Counted from the first letter of the stretch, positions 1 through 5,871 are shown. The stretch: 6,464 nucleotides of DNA from Micrococcaceae bacterium (GCA_003486025.1 DNHA01000138.1:1-6464); one strand, 5' to 3'. Notes: generated by a model from the letters alone, not told the origin. Translations and numbers: made by a program.

Positions 1-1
1 G

Positions 2-1099
2 CTGGCCGGCTGGTGGTTCCCGGTGCTGCTGCTTGGCGTCGGCGCGATGTTCACCCGGCGCAGGGCTCCGACGCTCAGTGCCCTGTGGATGAGCCTGTTC
101 GCGCTGCTGCTCCTCGGGCAAGGCAGCATCGGCGGGTACTTCCTGCTCTTCGAAGCGGTTTTCACCGTCTACCTGCTGGCCAGCGAGCCGGTGCGCCGTT
201 GGACACTAATCATTTTGTGCCTGCTGACCCTGCTCGCCGCCGGATATGTGTGGTCGCGCACCGGTTCGTCCAGCGAGGCGGTGCTGGTGGTCTTTGTTGC
301 CGGATTTATCCTCTTCACCCCGATGTTATGGGCGCAGAATGTGCGCACCGCCAAGGAACTGGCACGCAGCGAATCGGCGCGTGCCACCGCGGTCAGCGCC
401 GCCGCCGCGAACCGCGAAGAGCTGCTGGTCGCCGAACATCGGGCGCAGAGCGTCGAGGAGCGCACGGCCCTCGCCCGGGAGATGCACGATGTGCTCTCCG
501 CCCGGCTATCCTCGATCGCACTGCTCAGCGGGGCGTTGCTGGAACGTGATTCGGTGGCCACGCAGGCAAGCTTGCGGGCCCCGCTGGAAAGCATCCGCAG
601 CGAATCGGTGTCCGGGCTGGAAGAAATGACCGCCATGGTGCGGATGCTGCATGCTGGTCAAAGCTCGATGCTGCGCGCCGATCTGACCGGGCTGCCGGAG
701 CTGATCCAGTCTTTTCAGGCCGCCGGTCAGCGCATCACCTTCCATTGCGCAGCGATTTCCGGCACGGCGCAGGTTCCCGAACCCACCCAGACCGCGATCT
801 ACCGCACGGTGCGCGAGTTGCTGGTCAATCACGCAAAGCATGCGCCGGGTACGCCTTTGATGCTCGAACTTATTTACCGTGACGCGGTACTGGTGGTCCA
901 CGCGCAAAATCCGCTGCCCACCACGGCGCAGCCCAAAGCTGCGGTGCCCGGCGCCGGCAGCGGGTTGCAGAATATCCGCGCGCGTACCCAGCTGCTCAAC
1001 GGACACTTCGAGTGCGGCGGCGGCACCGATTTCTGGGTGCGCTGCGAATTCCCATTTATCGCAAGCGCACCGGCACCGGACGAAGGAGCCCACCGATGA
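2..1099 (+). CDS. NarL-family sensor histidine kinase, 5'-truncated by the window edge
   Basis: Membrane sensor kinase that should autophosphorylate on a histidine and pass the phosphate to the regulator encoded next. The frame is open to the left edge: codons before the GTG at 23 read LAGWWFPVLLLGVGAMF, a membrane segment, so the true start lies outside the window. Counting from that GTG (358 residues), hydrophobic stretches lie near 18-33, 36-53, 59-76 and 85-103, making at least five membrane segments with the edge one. A helical linker (105-145) follows, then the HisKA_3 dimerisation motif REMHDVLSARLSSI with phospho-acceptor H155 and adjacent D156. The HATPase domain shows an N-box (RELLVNHAKHA, E265/N269/H273) and a G-box (GAGSGLQNIRAR, 310-321). 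The usual D-box aspartate is replaced by HAQNP (293-297), as in a number of actinobacterial NarL-type kinases. Its TGA overlaps the regulator start. The family call is firm; the signal sensed is unknown. Confidence 0.9.
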   Translation: MAGWWFPVLLLGVGAMFTRRRAPTLSALWMSLFALLLLGQGSIGGYFLLFEAVFTVYLLASEPVRRWTLIILCLLTLLAAGYVWSRTGSSSEAVLVVFVAGFILFTPMLWAQNVRTAKELARSESARATAVSAAAANREELLVAEHRAQSVEERTALAREMHDVLSARLSSIALLSGALLERDSVATQASLRAPLESIRSESVSGLEEMTAMVRMLHAGQSSMLRADLTGLPELIQSFQAAGQRITFHCAAISGTAQVPEPTQTAIYRTVRELLVNHAKHAPGTPLMLELIYRDAVLVVHAQNPLPTTAQPKAAVPGAGSGLQNIRARTQLLNGHFECGGGTDFWVRCEFPFIASAPAPDEGAHR

Positions 1100-1740
1100 G
1101 TTTGACGGTGTTGATCGTGGATGACCATTCGACGGTGCGCATGGGGATCCGGATGATTCTCGAGGCGGACCCGGAGGTGGATGTGGTCGGCGAGGCCGCC
1201 GACGGACGCCAGGCGGTGAGCATGGCCCGCGCCCTGCGCCCGGCGGTGGTGCTGATGGATCTGCGCATGCCAGTCCTCGACGGGGTGGCTGCCACGTTGC
1301 AAATCACCGGTGCGCAGTTGTCGCGCGTGCTGGTGTTGACCACCTTCGACGATGACGACTACCTCTTCGGCGCGCTGCAGGCCGGAGCCCACGGTTTCCT
1401 GCTCAAAAGCTCCACGCCGACGCAGATTCTTGCCGCTGTCAAAACCGCTGCCAGCGGGAATTCGGTACTCGATCCGGCGGTGACGGCCCGGGTTGTCGCG
1501 CAGGCGATGAGCGCGCTGGCCGAAGCGGCACCGCCGGCCAGCGCGCTTCCCGAGACGCTCACCGCGCGGGAAATCCAGGTGCTTCGCGGTCTGGGCCAGG
1601 GGCTGAGCAATCCGCAGATCGCCCAGGTTCTGGGCATCGGGGAGACTACCGTCAAAACGCATGTGTCCCGGGTGATGTCCAAACTAGGTGTCGTCTCACG
1701 CTTGCAGGCGGCGAAGATCGCCTTCACGCACTGGGGCTAG
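1096..1740 (+). CDS. NarL/LuxR-family DNA-binding response regulator
   Basis: 214-residue cytoplasmic transcription factor, the expected phosphotransfer partner of the upstream kinase. The start is set at the ATG that overlaps the kinase stop (ATGA), with AAGGAG at 1083-1088 seven bases before it; the frame is open further upstream but that reading lies inside the kinase gene. The receiver domain (about 3-118) has acidic residues D9 and D10, phospho-acceptor D55 in VVLMDLRMP, T82/T83 and K104 (GFLLKSS). An Ala/Pro-rich linker (about 135-152) leads to a LuxR/GerE-type HTH at 154-210 (LTAREIQVLRGLGQGLSNPQ, then IGETTVKTHVSRVMSKLGV). Length and layout are standard for the family. Translational coupling with the kinase is implied by the overlap. 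Target genes cannot be read from the window; nothing here shows that it controls the neighbours on its right, which run on the other strand. Confidence 0.95.
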   Translation: MSLTVLIVDDHSTVRMGIRMILEADPEVDVVGEAADGRQAVSMARALRPAVVLMDLRMPVLDGVAATLQITGAQLSRVLVLTTFDDDDYLFGALQAGAHGFLLKSSTPTQILAAVKTAASGNSVLDPAVTARVVAQAMSALAEAAPPASALPETLTAREIQVLRGLGQGLSNPQIAQVLGIGETTVKTHVSRVMSKLGVVSRLQAAKIAFTHWG

Positions 1741-1762
1741 CCGTCGGACCTGCGGTGGTCGG

Positions 1763-2119
1763 CTACCAGCTGACCAGGCAGAAGGGATGCTGCTGCGGGT
1801 CGAGGTACACGCGGAAGGTTTCCGAGCCTTCACCGGTCAGCGTGGCCCCGAGGGCGAGCACCTGCTCCTCGGCCAGATCCAGATCTTTGACCTTCACGTC
1901 CACATGGGCTTGCGCCGGGGAAATATGCCCCGGCCATGCGGGGGCGACATACGGAGTGACCGCTTGGAACGCGAGTCCGGGGCGATCTGGCGCATCGCCG
2001 ATGCTCACCCAGTCCGGTTCGTCATCGAGTCGAATCATGCCGAGCAGCTGCTCGTAGAATGTTGCCAATGCGCTGGGATCTTCGCAGTCGATGACCATCG
2101 CCTGCCATGTGCCAATCAT
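1763..2119 (-). CDS. VOC-fold (glyoxalase/bleomycin-resistance-like) protein
   Basis: 118-residue protein of the vicinal oxygen chelate superfamily, closest to the Glyoxalase_6-type small actinobacterial proteins. It opens with MIGTWQAMVIDCEDPSALAT, followed by FYEQLLG (the helix after the first strand). The second repeat has AHVDVKVKDLDLAEEQVLALG, and it ends DPQQHPFCLVSW (family pattern DPxGHPFCL; the Gly is Gln here). The ATG at 2119 is chosen because the family usually begins here and GAAGGGG lies eight bases upstream; a GTG at 2167 would add 16 non-conserved residues. The gene converges on the response regulator with a 22-bp gap and lies 95 bp downstream of the LysR gene on the same strand, so it may be partly co-transcribed with it. 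Many such proteins have no known substrate and some lack a metal site; no reaction can be assigned. Confidence 0.85.
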   Translation of the reverse strand: MIGTWQAMVIDCEDPSALATFYEQLLGMIRLDDEPDWVSIGDAPDRPGLAFQAVTPYVAPAWPGHISPAQAHVDVKVKDLDLAEEQVLALGATLTGEGSETFRVYLDPQQHPFCLVSW

Positions 2120-2172
2120 GTCCTTAGCCCCTTCGGTATACAGCTCCTGCGGCGTGCTTCGGTTCACCTCCC

Positions 2173-2178
2173 ATTATG
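2173..2178 (-). promoter_or_regulatory. Candidate -10 element for the VOC gene
   Basis: On the - strand this reads CATAAT, one mismatch from TATAAT. It would place transcription start near 2166, giving a leader of about 46 nt to the ATG at 2119, or a leaderless start at the GTG at 2167. No convincing -35 hexamer is visible 16-18 bases upstream. It lies just downstream of the LysR stop, so the VOC gene may have its own promoter. Confidence 0.35.
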
Positions 2179-2197
2179 CCCAGCACGGTGTCTGGGC
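2178..2197 (-). terminator. Weak hairpin after the LysR gene
   Basis: GCCCAG (2197-2192 on the - strand) pairs perfectly with CTGGGC (2183-2178) around an 8-nt loop, 17 bases after the LysR stop codon. It lacks a following U-tract, so intrinsic termination is doubtful; it could attenuate read-through from the LysR gene into the VOC gene. Its distal arm abuts the CATAAT element. Confidence 0.25.
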
Positions 2198-2214
2198 GAT
2201 AGCCCCGAAAGCCT

Positions 2215-3147
2215 TTAGCTGCCCGGAGATTTCTCGCGCCATGAGTCGTTCATCGCGGTAATGGCGAAGTCGATCAGCGCCAGCACACGCGCCGGCAGCT
2301 GTGCTTTTCCCGGCCACACGGCTACCACCGCACTGGGGTAATTAGGCTGGCTGAGCCGGCGGATGGCCAGCTTGCGCCCTTCAAGGGAGATTTCGGCGTT
2401 GTTTGGGCGCGACATCAGCAGGCCATAACCCAATCCGCGTCCGACCATCGCGTTGACCAGGATCATTTGCGGGACCGACGCGGTGATTTTCGGGATCAGC
2501 CCTTGGGCGGCGAACAGCTGCATCGTGTACTCGGTGGAGGGGACCGATTCATACATGATCAGCGGTTCGTGGACCAGGTCGGCCAGCTCCACGGGGCGTT
2601 GCAGCTGCGCCAACGGATGCTCCGGATGCAGCACTACCTGCATTTCGGTTTCGTAGATGACTTGCTTGTCCAGTTCGAGCGGCAGCAATAGGTCGTAGAC
2701 GAATGCGACATCCAGTTCCCCGGAGTTCAGTGCCGGAATGAGCTCGTCGTGCGTGCCGACCCGGACGCTGACATCCAGATTCGGGTGCAGCCGTGGAAAG
2801 CCCTCAAGCAACGCCGGAATGACATGCGGGGAGAGCGAGGCGAAGCAACCGAAGCGAACCGGACCACGCAGCTGCCCGTCTTGATGCGGGAAGGTGGCCT
2901 GCAGTTCGCCGACCTGGGAAATAATTTTTCGCGCCATCAACGCGAAATACTCCCCCGAGGCGGTCATCGTGATGCCATGGGCCTTGCGCCGCAGGCACAG
3001 CGGTTCCCGCGCGATCTTCTCAATCGCAGTAATCGACTGCGACAAGGCAGATTCCGAAATATTCAGCTCGCTTGCCGCGGAGCCAAGAGTTGTATGGTCG
3101 GGCAATTCGGCCATGATTTCCAGGTGCCGCAGCGTAAACTTAGACAT
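2215..3147 (-). CDS. LysR-type transcriptional regulator
   Basis: 310-residue LysR-family regulator, expected to bind DNA as a tetramer and to respond to a small-molecule effector. The N-terminal winged HTH occupies about residues 3-62, with recognition region LGSAASELNISESALSQSIT (21-40) followed by the wing and the TASGEYF motif (62-68). A linker helix runs about 65-88 and the periplasmic-binding-protein-like effector domain starts at GPVRFGCFASLSPHVIPALL (95-114) and runs to near 295. The family's usual Phe in xPLFxR is Cys here (EPLCLRR, 48-54). The ATG at 3147 has AAGGTGA about ten bases upstream. It diverges from the MHS transporter across a 135-bp intergenic region containing dyads, the classic arrangement for a regulator that controls the divergent gene and its own. 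The effector and regulon are unknown; the transporter is the obvious candidate target, by inference. Confidence 0.93.
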   Translation of the reverse strand: MSKFTLRHLEIMAELPDHTTLGSAASELNISESALSQSITAIEKIAREPLCLRRKAHGITMTASGEYFALMARKIISQVGELQATFPHQDGQLRGPVRFGCFASLSPHVIPALLEGFPRLHPNLDVSVRVGTHDELIPALNSGELDVAFVYDLLLPLELDKQVIYETEMQVVLHPEHPLAQLQRPVELADLVHEPLIMYESVPSTEYTMQLFAAQGLIPKITASVPQMILVNAMVGRGLGYGLLMSRPNNAEISLEGRKLAIRRLSQPNYPSAVVAVWPGKAQLPARVLALIDFAITAMNDSWREKSPGS

Positions 3148-3161
3148 ACTCTTAAGCTCAC

Positions 3162-3188
3162 CTTCAGTTGTTCTGTAGAACTTTGAAG
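3162..3188. promoter_or_regulatory. Nested dyad, candidate LysR operator
   Basis: The 27-bp stretch has two nested pairs of perfect 5-bp inverted arms: CTTCA (3162-3166) with TGAAG (3184-3188), and GTTCT (3170-3174) with AGAAC (3177-3181), the inner spacer being 2 bp and the flanking gaps 3 and 2 bp. A T-N11-A arrangement (3168-3180), the loose LysR box pattern, falls inside it. It lies between the divergent LysR and MHS transporter genes, close to the LysR start, where autoregulation would act. Binding by this LysR is inferred, not shown. Confidence 0.5.
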
Positions 3189-3196
3189 TTTACCTT
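3169..3196 (+). promoter_or_regulatory. Weak candidate promoter for the MHS transporter
   Basis: TTGTTC (3169-3174) and TACCTT (3191-3196) are separated by 16 bp and resemble -35 and TANNNT -10 elements. Both overlap the inverted repeats, so a bound regulator would affect them directly. The match is poor at -35, consistent with an activator-dependent promoter but also with chance. The predicted leader to the ATG at 3283 is about 80 nt. Confidence 0.3.
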
Positions 3197-3201
3197 AGGT
3201 A
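3191..3201. promoter_or_regulatory. 11-bp palindrome TACCTTAGGTA, candidate operator half
   Basis: TACCT and AGGTA are perfect inverted arms around a single T. It sits directly after the nested dyad and overlaps the only plausible transporter -10, so it may be a second regulator-binding site (an activation site in LysR terms). It is short enough that chance cannot be excluded. Confidence 0.35.
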
Positions 3202-3282
3202 TGTGCGGTGCAACACTGGTTGGTGACTTACCACTCACGCAGTATCGGCCGTGGGGGCCGCTACGGCTCAGCGAGGAGCATC

Positions 3283-4683
3283 ATGGGAAACACCGCAGCA
3301 ACAGCAGGACGGAGCGTCAAGTCCAATCAACGACGCGTCGCTTTTGCCACCATCATCGGCACCACCGTTGAATGGTATGACTTCTTCATTTACGCGACGG
3401 CCGCAGGCCTGGTTTTCAGCCAGCTGTTCTTCGAACCGGCCGGCAAGGACATCGCGCTGCTGATCTCCTTCGCTTCCGTGGGCCTGTCCTTCCTCTTCCG
3501 CCCGCTGGGCGCGTTCCTCGCAGGGCACTACGGCGATAAGATCGGCCGCCGTGCCATGCTGGTGCTGACCTTGAGCCTGATGGGCGCCGCGACGATGCTC
3601 ATCGGCGTGCTGCCAACCTACGAGACCGCCGGCATCTGGGCACCAATCCTGTTGCTGCTGCTGCGCATCGTGCAGGGCATTTCCGCAGGCGGCGAATGGG
3701 GCGGCGCGGTGCTGATGGCCGTGGAACACGCACCGGATACGCATCGCGGGCGTGCCGGTTCCTACCCGCAGATCGGTGTGCCGCTGGGCATGCTGCTCGC
3801 CTCGGGCACCATGGCGCTGATGACCGGCGTCATCTCACCGGGTGAAGAGTTCGTGCAGTGGGGCTGGCGCGTACCGTTCCTCGCCTCGATCGTGCTGATC
3901 GGCATCGGCTACTTTGTGCGCCGTGCGGTGGATGAGTCCCCGGTCTTCGAGGAAATCGCCGAGCAGAAGGCACAGACCAAGGTCCCGATCGTGGAACTGT
4001 TCCGCAAGCACTGGCGCCTGGTGCTCGTGGCCGCACTGGTGTTCGCGGGCAACAACGCTGCCGGCTACATGACTACCGGTGGATTCTTCCAGTCCTACAC
4101 CACGAACCCCGACGGTCCGATCGGGCTGGAACGCACCGACGTGCTGGTCGCGGTGGTCTTCGGAGCTGCGATCTGGCTCATCTTCACGATGGTCGCCGGC
4201 GTGCTGGCCGATCTGCTGGGCCGTGTGCGCACCTACCAGTTGGGCTTCGTGATCTTGGGCCTCTCGCTCTTCCCGGTCTTTGCACTGGTCAACTCCGGCT
4301 CACTGGGCCTGCTTTACCTGGCCTTCGGAATCTTCGGCGTCGGGCTGGGCCTGACCTACGGCGCGCAGTCCGCGCTCTACTCTGAAATGTTCCCCGCCTC
4401 GGTGCGTTTCTCCGGGGTGTCGATCTCCTACGCGATCGGTGCAATCGTCGGCGGCGCCTTCGCCCCAACCATCGCCCAGGCGCTGGTGCAGGCCACCGGC
4501 GGCACCAACGCGGTGGCCGTGTACCTGCTGATCGTCGTGGCGATCTCGCTGACCGCGGTCAGCCTGATCCGCGATCGCAAGGGCATCGACCTGTCCTTCC
4601 GCAACCAGGCTGAACAGGAAGTTGGCGCGCTGGTCTTCGACAAGCGCACCGCGGAACCAGCGAAGAAGCTGGCCAAGCACTAG
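3283..4683 (+). CDS. MFS transporter, metabolite:H+ symporter (MHS) family
   Basis: 466-residue inner-membrane carrier with about 12 membrane helices, of the MHS family that includes ShiA (shikimate), KgtP (2-oxoglutarate) and ProP (proline/betaine). Family marks are GTTVEWYDFFIYATAAGLVF (26-45), the loop 2-3 motif GHYGDKIGRR (81-90), RIVQGISAGGEWGGAVLMAV (128-147), RGRAGSYPQIGVPLG (155-169), ESPVFEE (218-224) and SEMFPASVRFSGVSISY (367-383). The cytoplasmic tail after 430 is charged and rich in Lys/Glu. The ATG at 3283 is preferred because GAGGAG lies four bases upstream and the protein then begins shortly before the conserved VEWYDF helix; a GTG at 3208 would add 25 unlikely residues. It diverges from a LysR gene, its probable regulator. 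Substrates in the family are organic acids, aromatic acids and zwitterions; the sequence alone does not choose among them. Confidence 0.92.
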   Translation: MGNTAATAGRSVKSNQRRVAFATIIGTTVEWYDFFIYATAAGLVFSQLFFEPAGKDIALLISFASVGLSFLFRPLGAFLAGHYGDKIGRRAMLVLTLSLMGAATMLIGVLPTYETAGIWAPILLLLLRIVQGISAGGEWGGAVLMAVEHAPDTHRGRAGSYPQIGVPLGMLLASGTMALMTGVISPGEEFVQWGWRVPFLASIVLIGIGYFVRRAVDESPVFEEIAEQKAQTKVPIVELFRKHWRLVLVAALVFAGNNAAGYMTTGGFFQSYTTNPDGPIGLERTDVLVAVVFGAAIWLIFTMVAGVLADLLGRVRTYQLGFVILGLSLFPVFALVNSGSLGLLYLAFGIFGVGLGLTYGAQSALYSEMFPASVRFSGVSISYAIGAIVGGAFAPTIAQALVQATGGTNAVAVYLLIVVAISLTAVSLIRDRKGIDLSFRNQAEQEVGALVFDKRTAEPAKKLAKH

Positions 4684-4708
4684 AACCCACCCCACGCTGG
4701 TGGCAAGG

Positions 4709-4743
4709 CAAAACGCCCGATCGAATCGCGATCGGGGGTTTTG
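4709..4743. terminator. Bidirectional intrinsic terminator between the transporter and folD
   Basis: A near-perfect inverted repeat: CAAAAC (4709-4714) pairs with GTTTTG (4738-4743), and CCCGATCG (4716-4723) pairs with CGATCGGG (4729-4736). A single G:G mismatch lies between the two stem parts and the loop is 5 nt. The A-tract and T-tract give a U-run in both directions. It sits 25 bases after the transporter stop and 11 bases beyond the folD stop, so it should end both convergent transcripts. Confidence 0.9.
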
Positions 4744-4754
4744 CTATGTGCGCA

Positions 4755-5630
4755 TTAGCCGGCAGAATTCGCCGCGTTGCGCTCGGCCGCCTCGACCACG
4801 TTGTTCAGCAGCATTGCGCGGGTCATCGGGCCCACGCCTCCCGGGTTCGGGGAAATCCATGAGGCCACCTCGGCAGCGGCTGGATCGACATCCCCGGTCA
4901 CCTTTCCGTCCACGCGGGAAACTCCCACATCGAGCACGATGGCGCCGGGCTTGATGGCATCGGCCTTGATGATATGCGGCACGCCCGCGGCGGCGATGAC
5001 CACGTCGGCCTGGGCAAGCAGCTGCGGCAAGTTGGTGGTGCCGGTGTGCGCCAAGGTGACGGTCGCATTCACGTCGCGGCGGGTGAGCAGCAGTCCCACC
5101 GGGCGTCCGATGGTCACTCCGCGGCCGAGCACGAGCACGTGCTTGCCATTCAGGTCGATGCCGTGGCGCGAGACCAATTCGACGCAGCCCAGCGGGGTAC
5201 ACGGCAGCGGCGAGGTCATCGGACGGTTGACATTCGCGACCAGCCGGCCCAGATTCATCGGGTGCAGCCCGTCGGCGTCCTTGGCAGGGTCCATGGCTTC
5301 AAGAATGGCATCGGTGTCGATGTGCTTTGGCAGGGGCAGCTGCACAATGTAGCCGGTGCAATCCGGGTTTTCGTTCAGCGCGCGCACCTGTGCGAGCAGC
5401 TCGTCCTGGGTGGTTTCCTCCGGCAGATCCACGCGGATCGATTCGATGCCGACCTCCGCGCAGTCCTTATGCTTGCCGCCGACGTACCACTTGGATCCCG
5501 GGTCATCGCCCACGAGGATCGTTCCCAGGCCGGTGCGGTGGCCCTGCTCCTTGAGCTTGGCGACGCGCTGAGTCAGCTCCGCCTTGATCGTCGCTGCGGT
5601 GGCTTTGCCGTCGAGAATGCGTGCGCTCAT
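4755..5630 (-). CDS. folD: Bifunctional methylene-THF dehydrogenase / methenyl-THF cyclohydrolase
   Basis: 291-residue cytoplasmic enzyme that oxidises 5,10-methylene-THF with NADP+ and hydrolyses the methenyl product to 10-formyl-THF, the formyl donor for purine synthesis and initiator Met-tRNA. Full length for FolD. The catalytic domain has [20 protein letters not shown] (42-61), with Y50 and catalytic K53, VQLPLP (96-101, Q97), KDADGLHP (117-124, D120) and PCTP (143-146). The Rossmann NADP site is [16 protein letters not shown] (167-182), and the signature [10 protein letters not shown] is at 261-270. The ATG at 5630 has GGAAGGA five bases upstream. Expression is likely controlled by the ZTP riboswitch in its leader. 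It diverges from purU, which consumes the FolD product, and converges on the transporter. Identification is very secure; NADP rather than NAD use is assumed from the family. Confidence 0.98.
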   Translation of the reverse strand: MSARILDGKATAATIKAELTQRVAKLKEQGHRTGLGTILVGDDPGSKWYVGGKHKDCAEVGIESIRVDLPEETTQDELLAQVRALNENPDCTGYIVQLPLPKHIDTDAILEAMDPAKDADGLHPMNLGRLVANVNRPMTSPLPCTPLGCVELVSRHGIDLNGKHVLVLGRGVTIGRPVGLLLTRRDVNATVTLAHTGTTNLPQLLAQADVVIAAAGVPHIIKADAIKPGAIVLDVGVSRVDGKVTGDVDPAAAEVASWISPNPGGVGPMTRAMLLNNVVEAAERNAANSAG

Positions 5631-5635
5631 ACTGT

Positions 5636-5642
5636 TCCTTCC
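5636..5642 (-). promoter_or_regulatory. folD ribosome binding site, possibly sequestered
   Basis: On the - strand it reads GGAAGGA, five bases before the folD ATG. Upstream UUUCC (5662-5658) can pair with GGAAG (5642-5638), four Watson-Crick pairs plus one G:U around a 15-nt loop, which would hide this site. That fits translational control by the riboswitch, since no intrinsic terminator is seen in the leader. The pairing is short and unproven. Confidence 0.6.
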
Positions 5643-5670
5643 GTGGTGGCCCGCGCAGGAAATGGCAGGC

Positions 5671-5769
5671 TCACGATGCTGATCGGTTCCAGACCCAGGC
5701 GCGCGGTCCGTATTCAGTGCAGGTTGCTCGCTCCCCGGTGGTTGTCCACCTCACGCCAGTCACGATGCT
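5671..5769. repeat. 10-nt direct repeat: riboswitch P1 strand and a copy in the folD leader
   Basis: TCACGATGCT occurs exactly at 5671-5680 and at 5760-5769 (AGCATCGTGA on the folD RNA). The 5' copy in the RNA contains the P1 5' strand of the ZTP aptamer; the second copy lies between the aptamer and the folD ribosome binding site. The copy could compete for the P1 3' strand. Confidence 0.6.
5690..5768 (-). promoter_or_regulatory. ZTP riboswitch (pfl motif) in the folD leader
   Basis: Read on the - strand, the conserved pfl-motif blocks occur in order. CGTGACTGGCG (5764-5754) comes first. P2 hairpin GGTGG-ACAA-CCACC (5750-5737) follows, then the conserved GGGGAGCG (5736-5729), and finally CGCCTGGG (5701-5694). 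P1 pairs GC and UCG (5768-5767, 5765-5763, A5766 bulged) with CGAGC (5730-5726). P3 pairs CGGACC (5710-5705) with GGTCTG (5695-5690) with one G:U pair. GGCG (5757-5754) can form the pseudoknot with CGCC in the P3 loop (5701-5698). Riboswitches of this class bind ZTP/ZMP (AICAR phosphates), which build up when 10-formyl-THF is scarce, and commonly turn on folD or purH. Here folD follows 59 nt downstream, and no intrinsic terminator is seen, so control of translation is the likely output. Confidence 0.93.
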
Positions 5770-5779
5770 TCTGCTCACA

Positions 5780-5785
5780 AGTCTA
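5780..5785 (-). promoter_or_regulatory. Candidate folD -10 element
   Basis: The - strand reads TAGACT, fitting the actinobacterial TANNNT pattern. Transcription would begin near 5773, a few bases before the first paired base of the ZTP aptamer at 5768, which is where a riboswitch promoter should sit. The -35 position (about 5803-5808) reads GGTGCG, a poor match, and falls in a 12-bp palindrome. Confidence 0.5.
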
Positions 5786-5797
5786 ACCAAGATCCTG

Positions 5798-5809
5798 CGG
5801 TGCGCACCG
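5798..5809. promoter_or_regulatory. 12-bp perfect palindrome between folD and purU, possible operator
   Basis: CGGTGCGCACCG is self-complementary throughout and covers the expected -35 region of the folD promoter. No known regulator site is recognised. A perfect 12-mer palindrome is expected about once or twice by chance in a window of this length, so position is the main argument. Confidence 0.3.
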
Positions 5810-5871
5810 GTGAATGAAGCAGGAAAAAATGTGATTTCCGCACCGATTCGGCGTCCGGCGCCCGCGCAGGT

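Larger units (their letters stand above)
3154..3196. repeat. Direct repeat pair in the LysR/transporter intergenic region
   Basis: AAGCTCACCTT at 3154-3164 and AAGTTTACCTT at 3186-3196 match at 9 of 11 positions, with a start-to-start distance of 32 bp, about three helical turns. The copies flank the central dyad. This spacing would place bound dimers on the same DNA face, as expected of a tetrameric LysR regulator, though the repeat is short. Confidence 0.4.
5649..5870. repeat. 11-nt direct repeat GCCCGCGCAGG near both gene starts
   Basis: GCCCGCGCAGG is present at 5649-5659 (folD leader, just upstream of its ribosome binding site) and at 5860-5870 (just upstream of the purU -10 element). 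Identical orientation in the DNA means opposite orientation relative to the two genes. GC-rich content raises the odds of coincidence. Confidence 0.3.

Noticed and set aside
1012..1095. Upstream extension of the response regulator frame
   Set aside because: It lies inside the kinase ATPase domain; the ATG at 1096 has a good Shine-Dalgarno and begins directly at the receiver domain.
1739..1764. Possible hairpin terminator between the response regulator and the convergent VOC gene (AGCCG...CGGCT with ACC/GGT inside)
   Set aside because: The stem is broken by an unequal internal loop, there is no U-run on either strand, and it overlaps both stop codons.
3208..3282. GTG start for the transporter at 3208
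   Set aside because: It adds 25 residues not typical of MHS carriers; the ATG at 3283 has GAGGAG just upstream and gives the normal N-terminus.
4744..5786. Long open frames on the + strand opposite folD
   Set aside because: They are reverse-strand shadows of a high-GC gene: no family features, no ribosome binding sites, and folD is unmistakable on the other strand.
5822..5845. CRP/GlxR-like site (TGTGA at 5830-5834) and the GGAAA/TTTCC dyad at 5822-5839
   Set aside because: The second TCACA half-site is absent, and the dyad arms are short, low-complexity matches around an A-tract.
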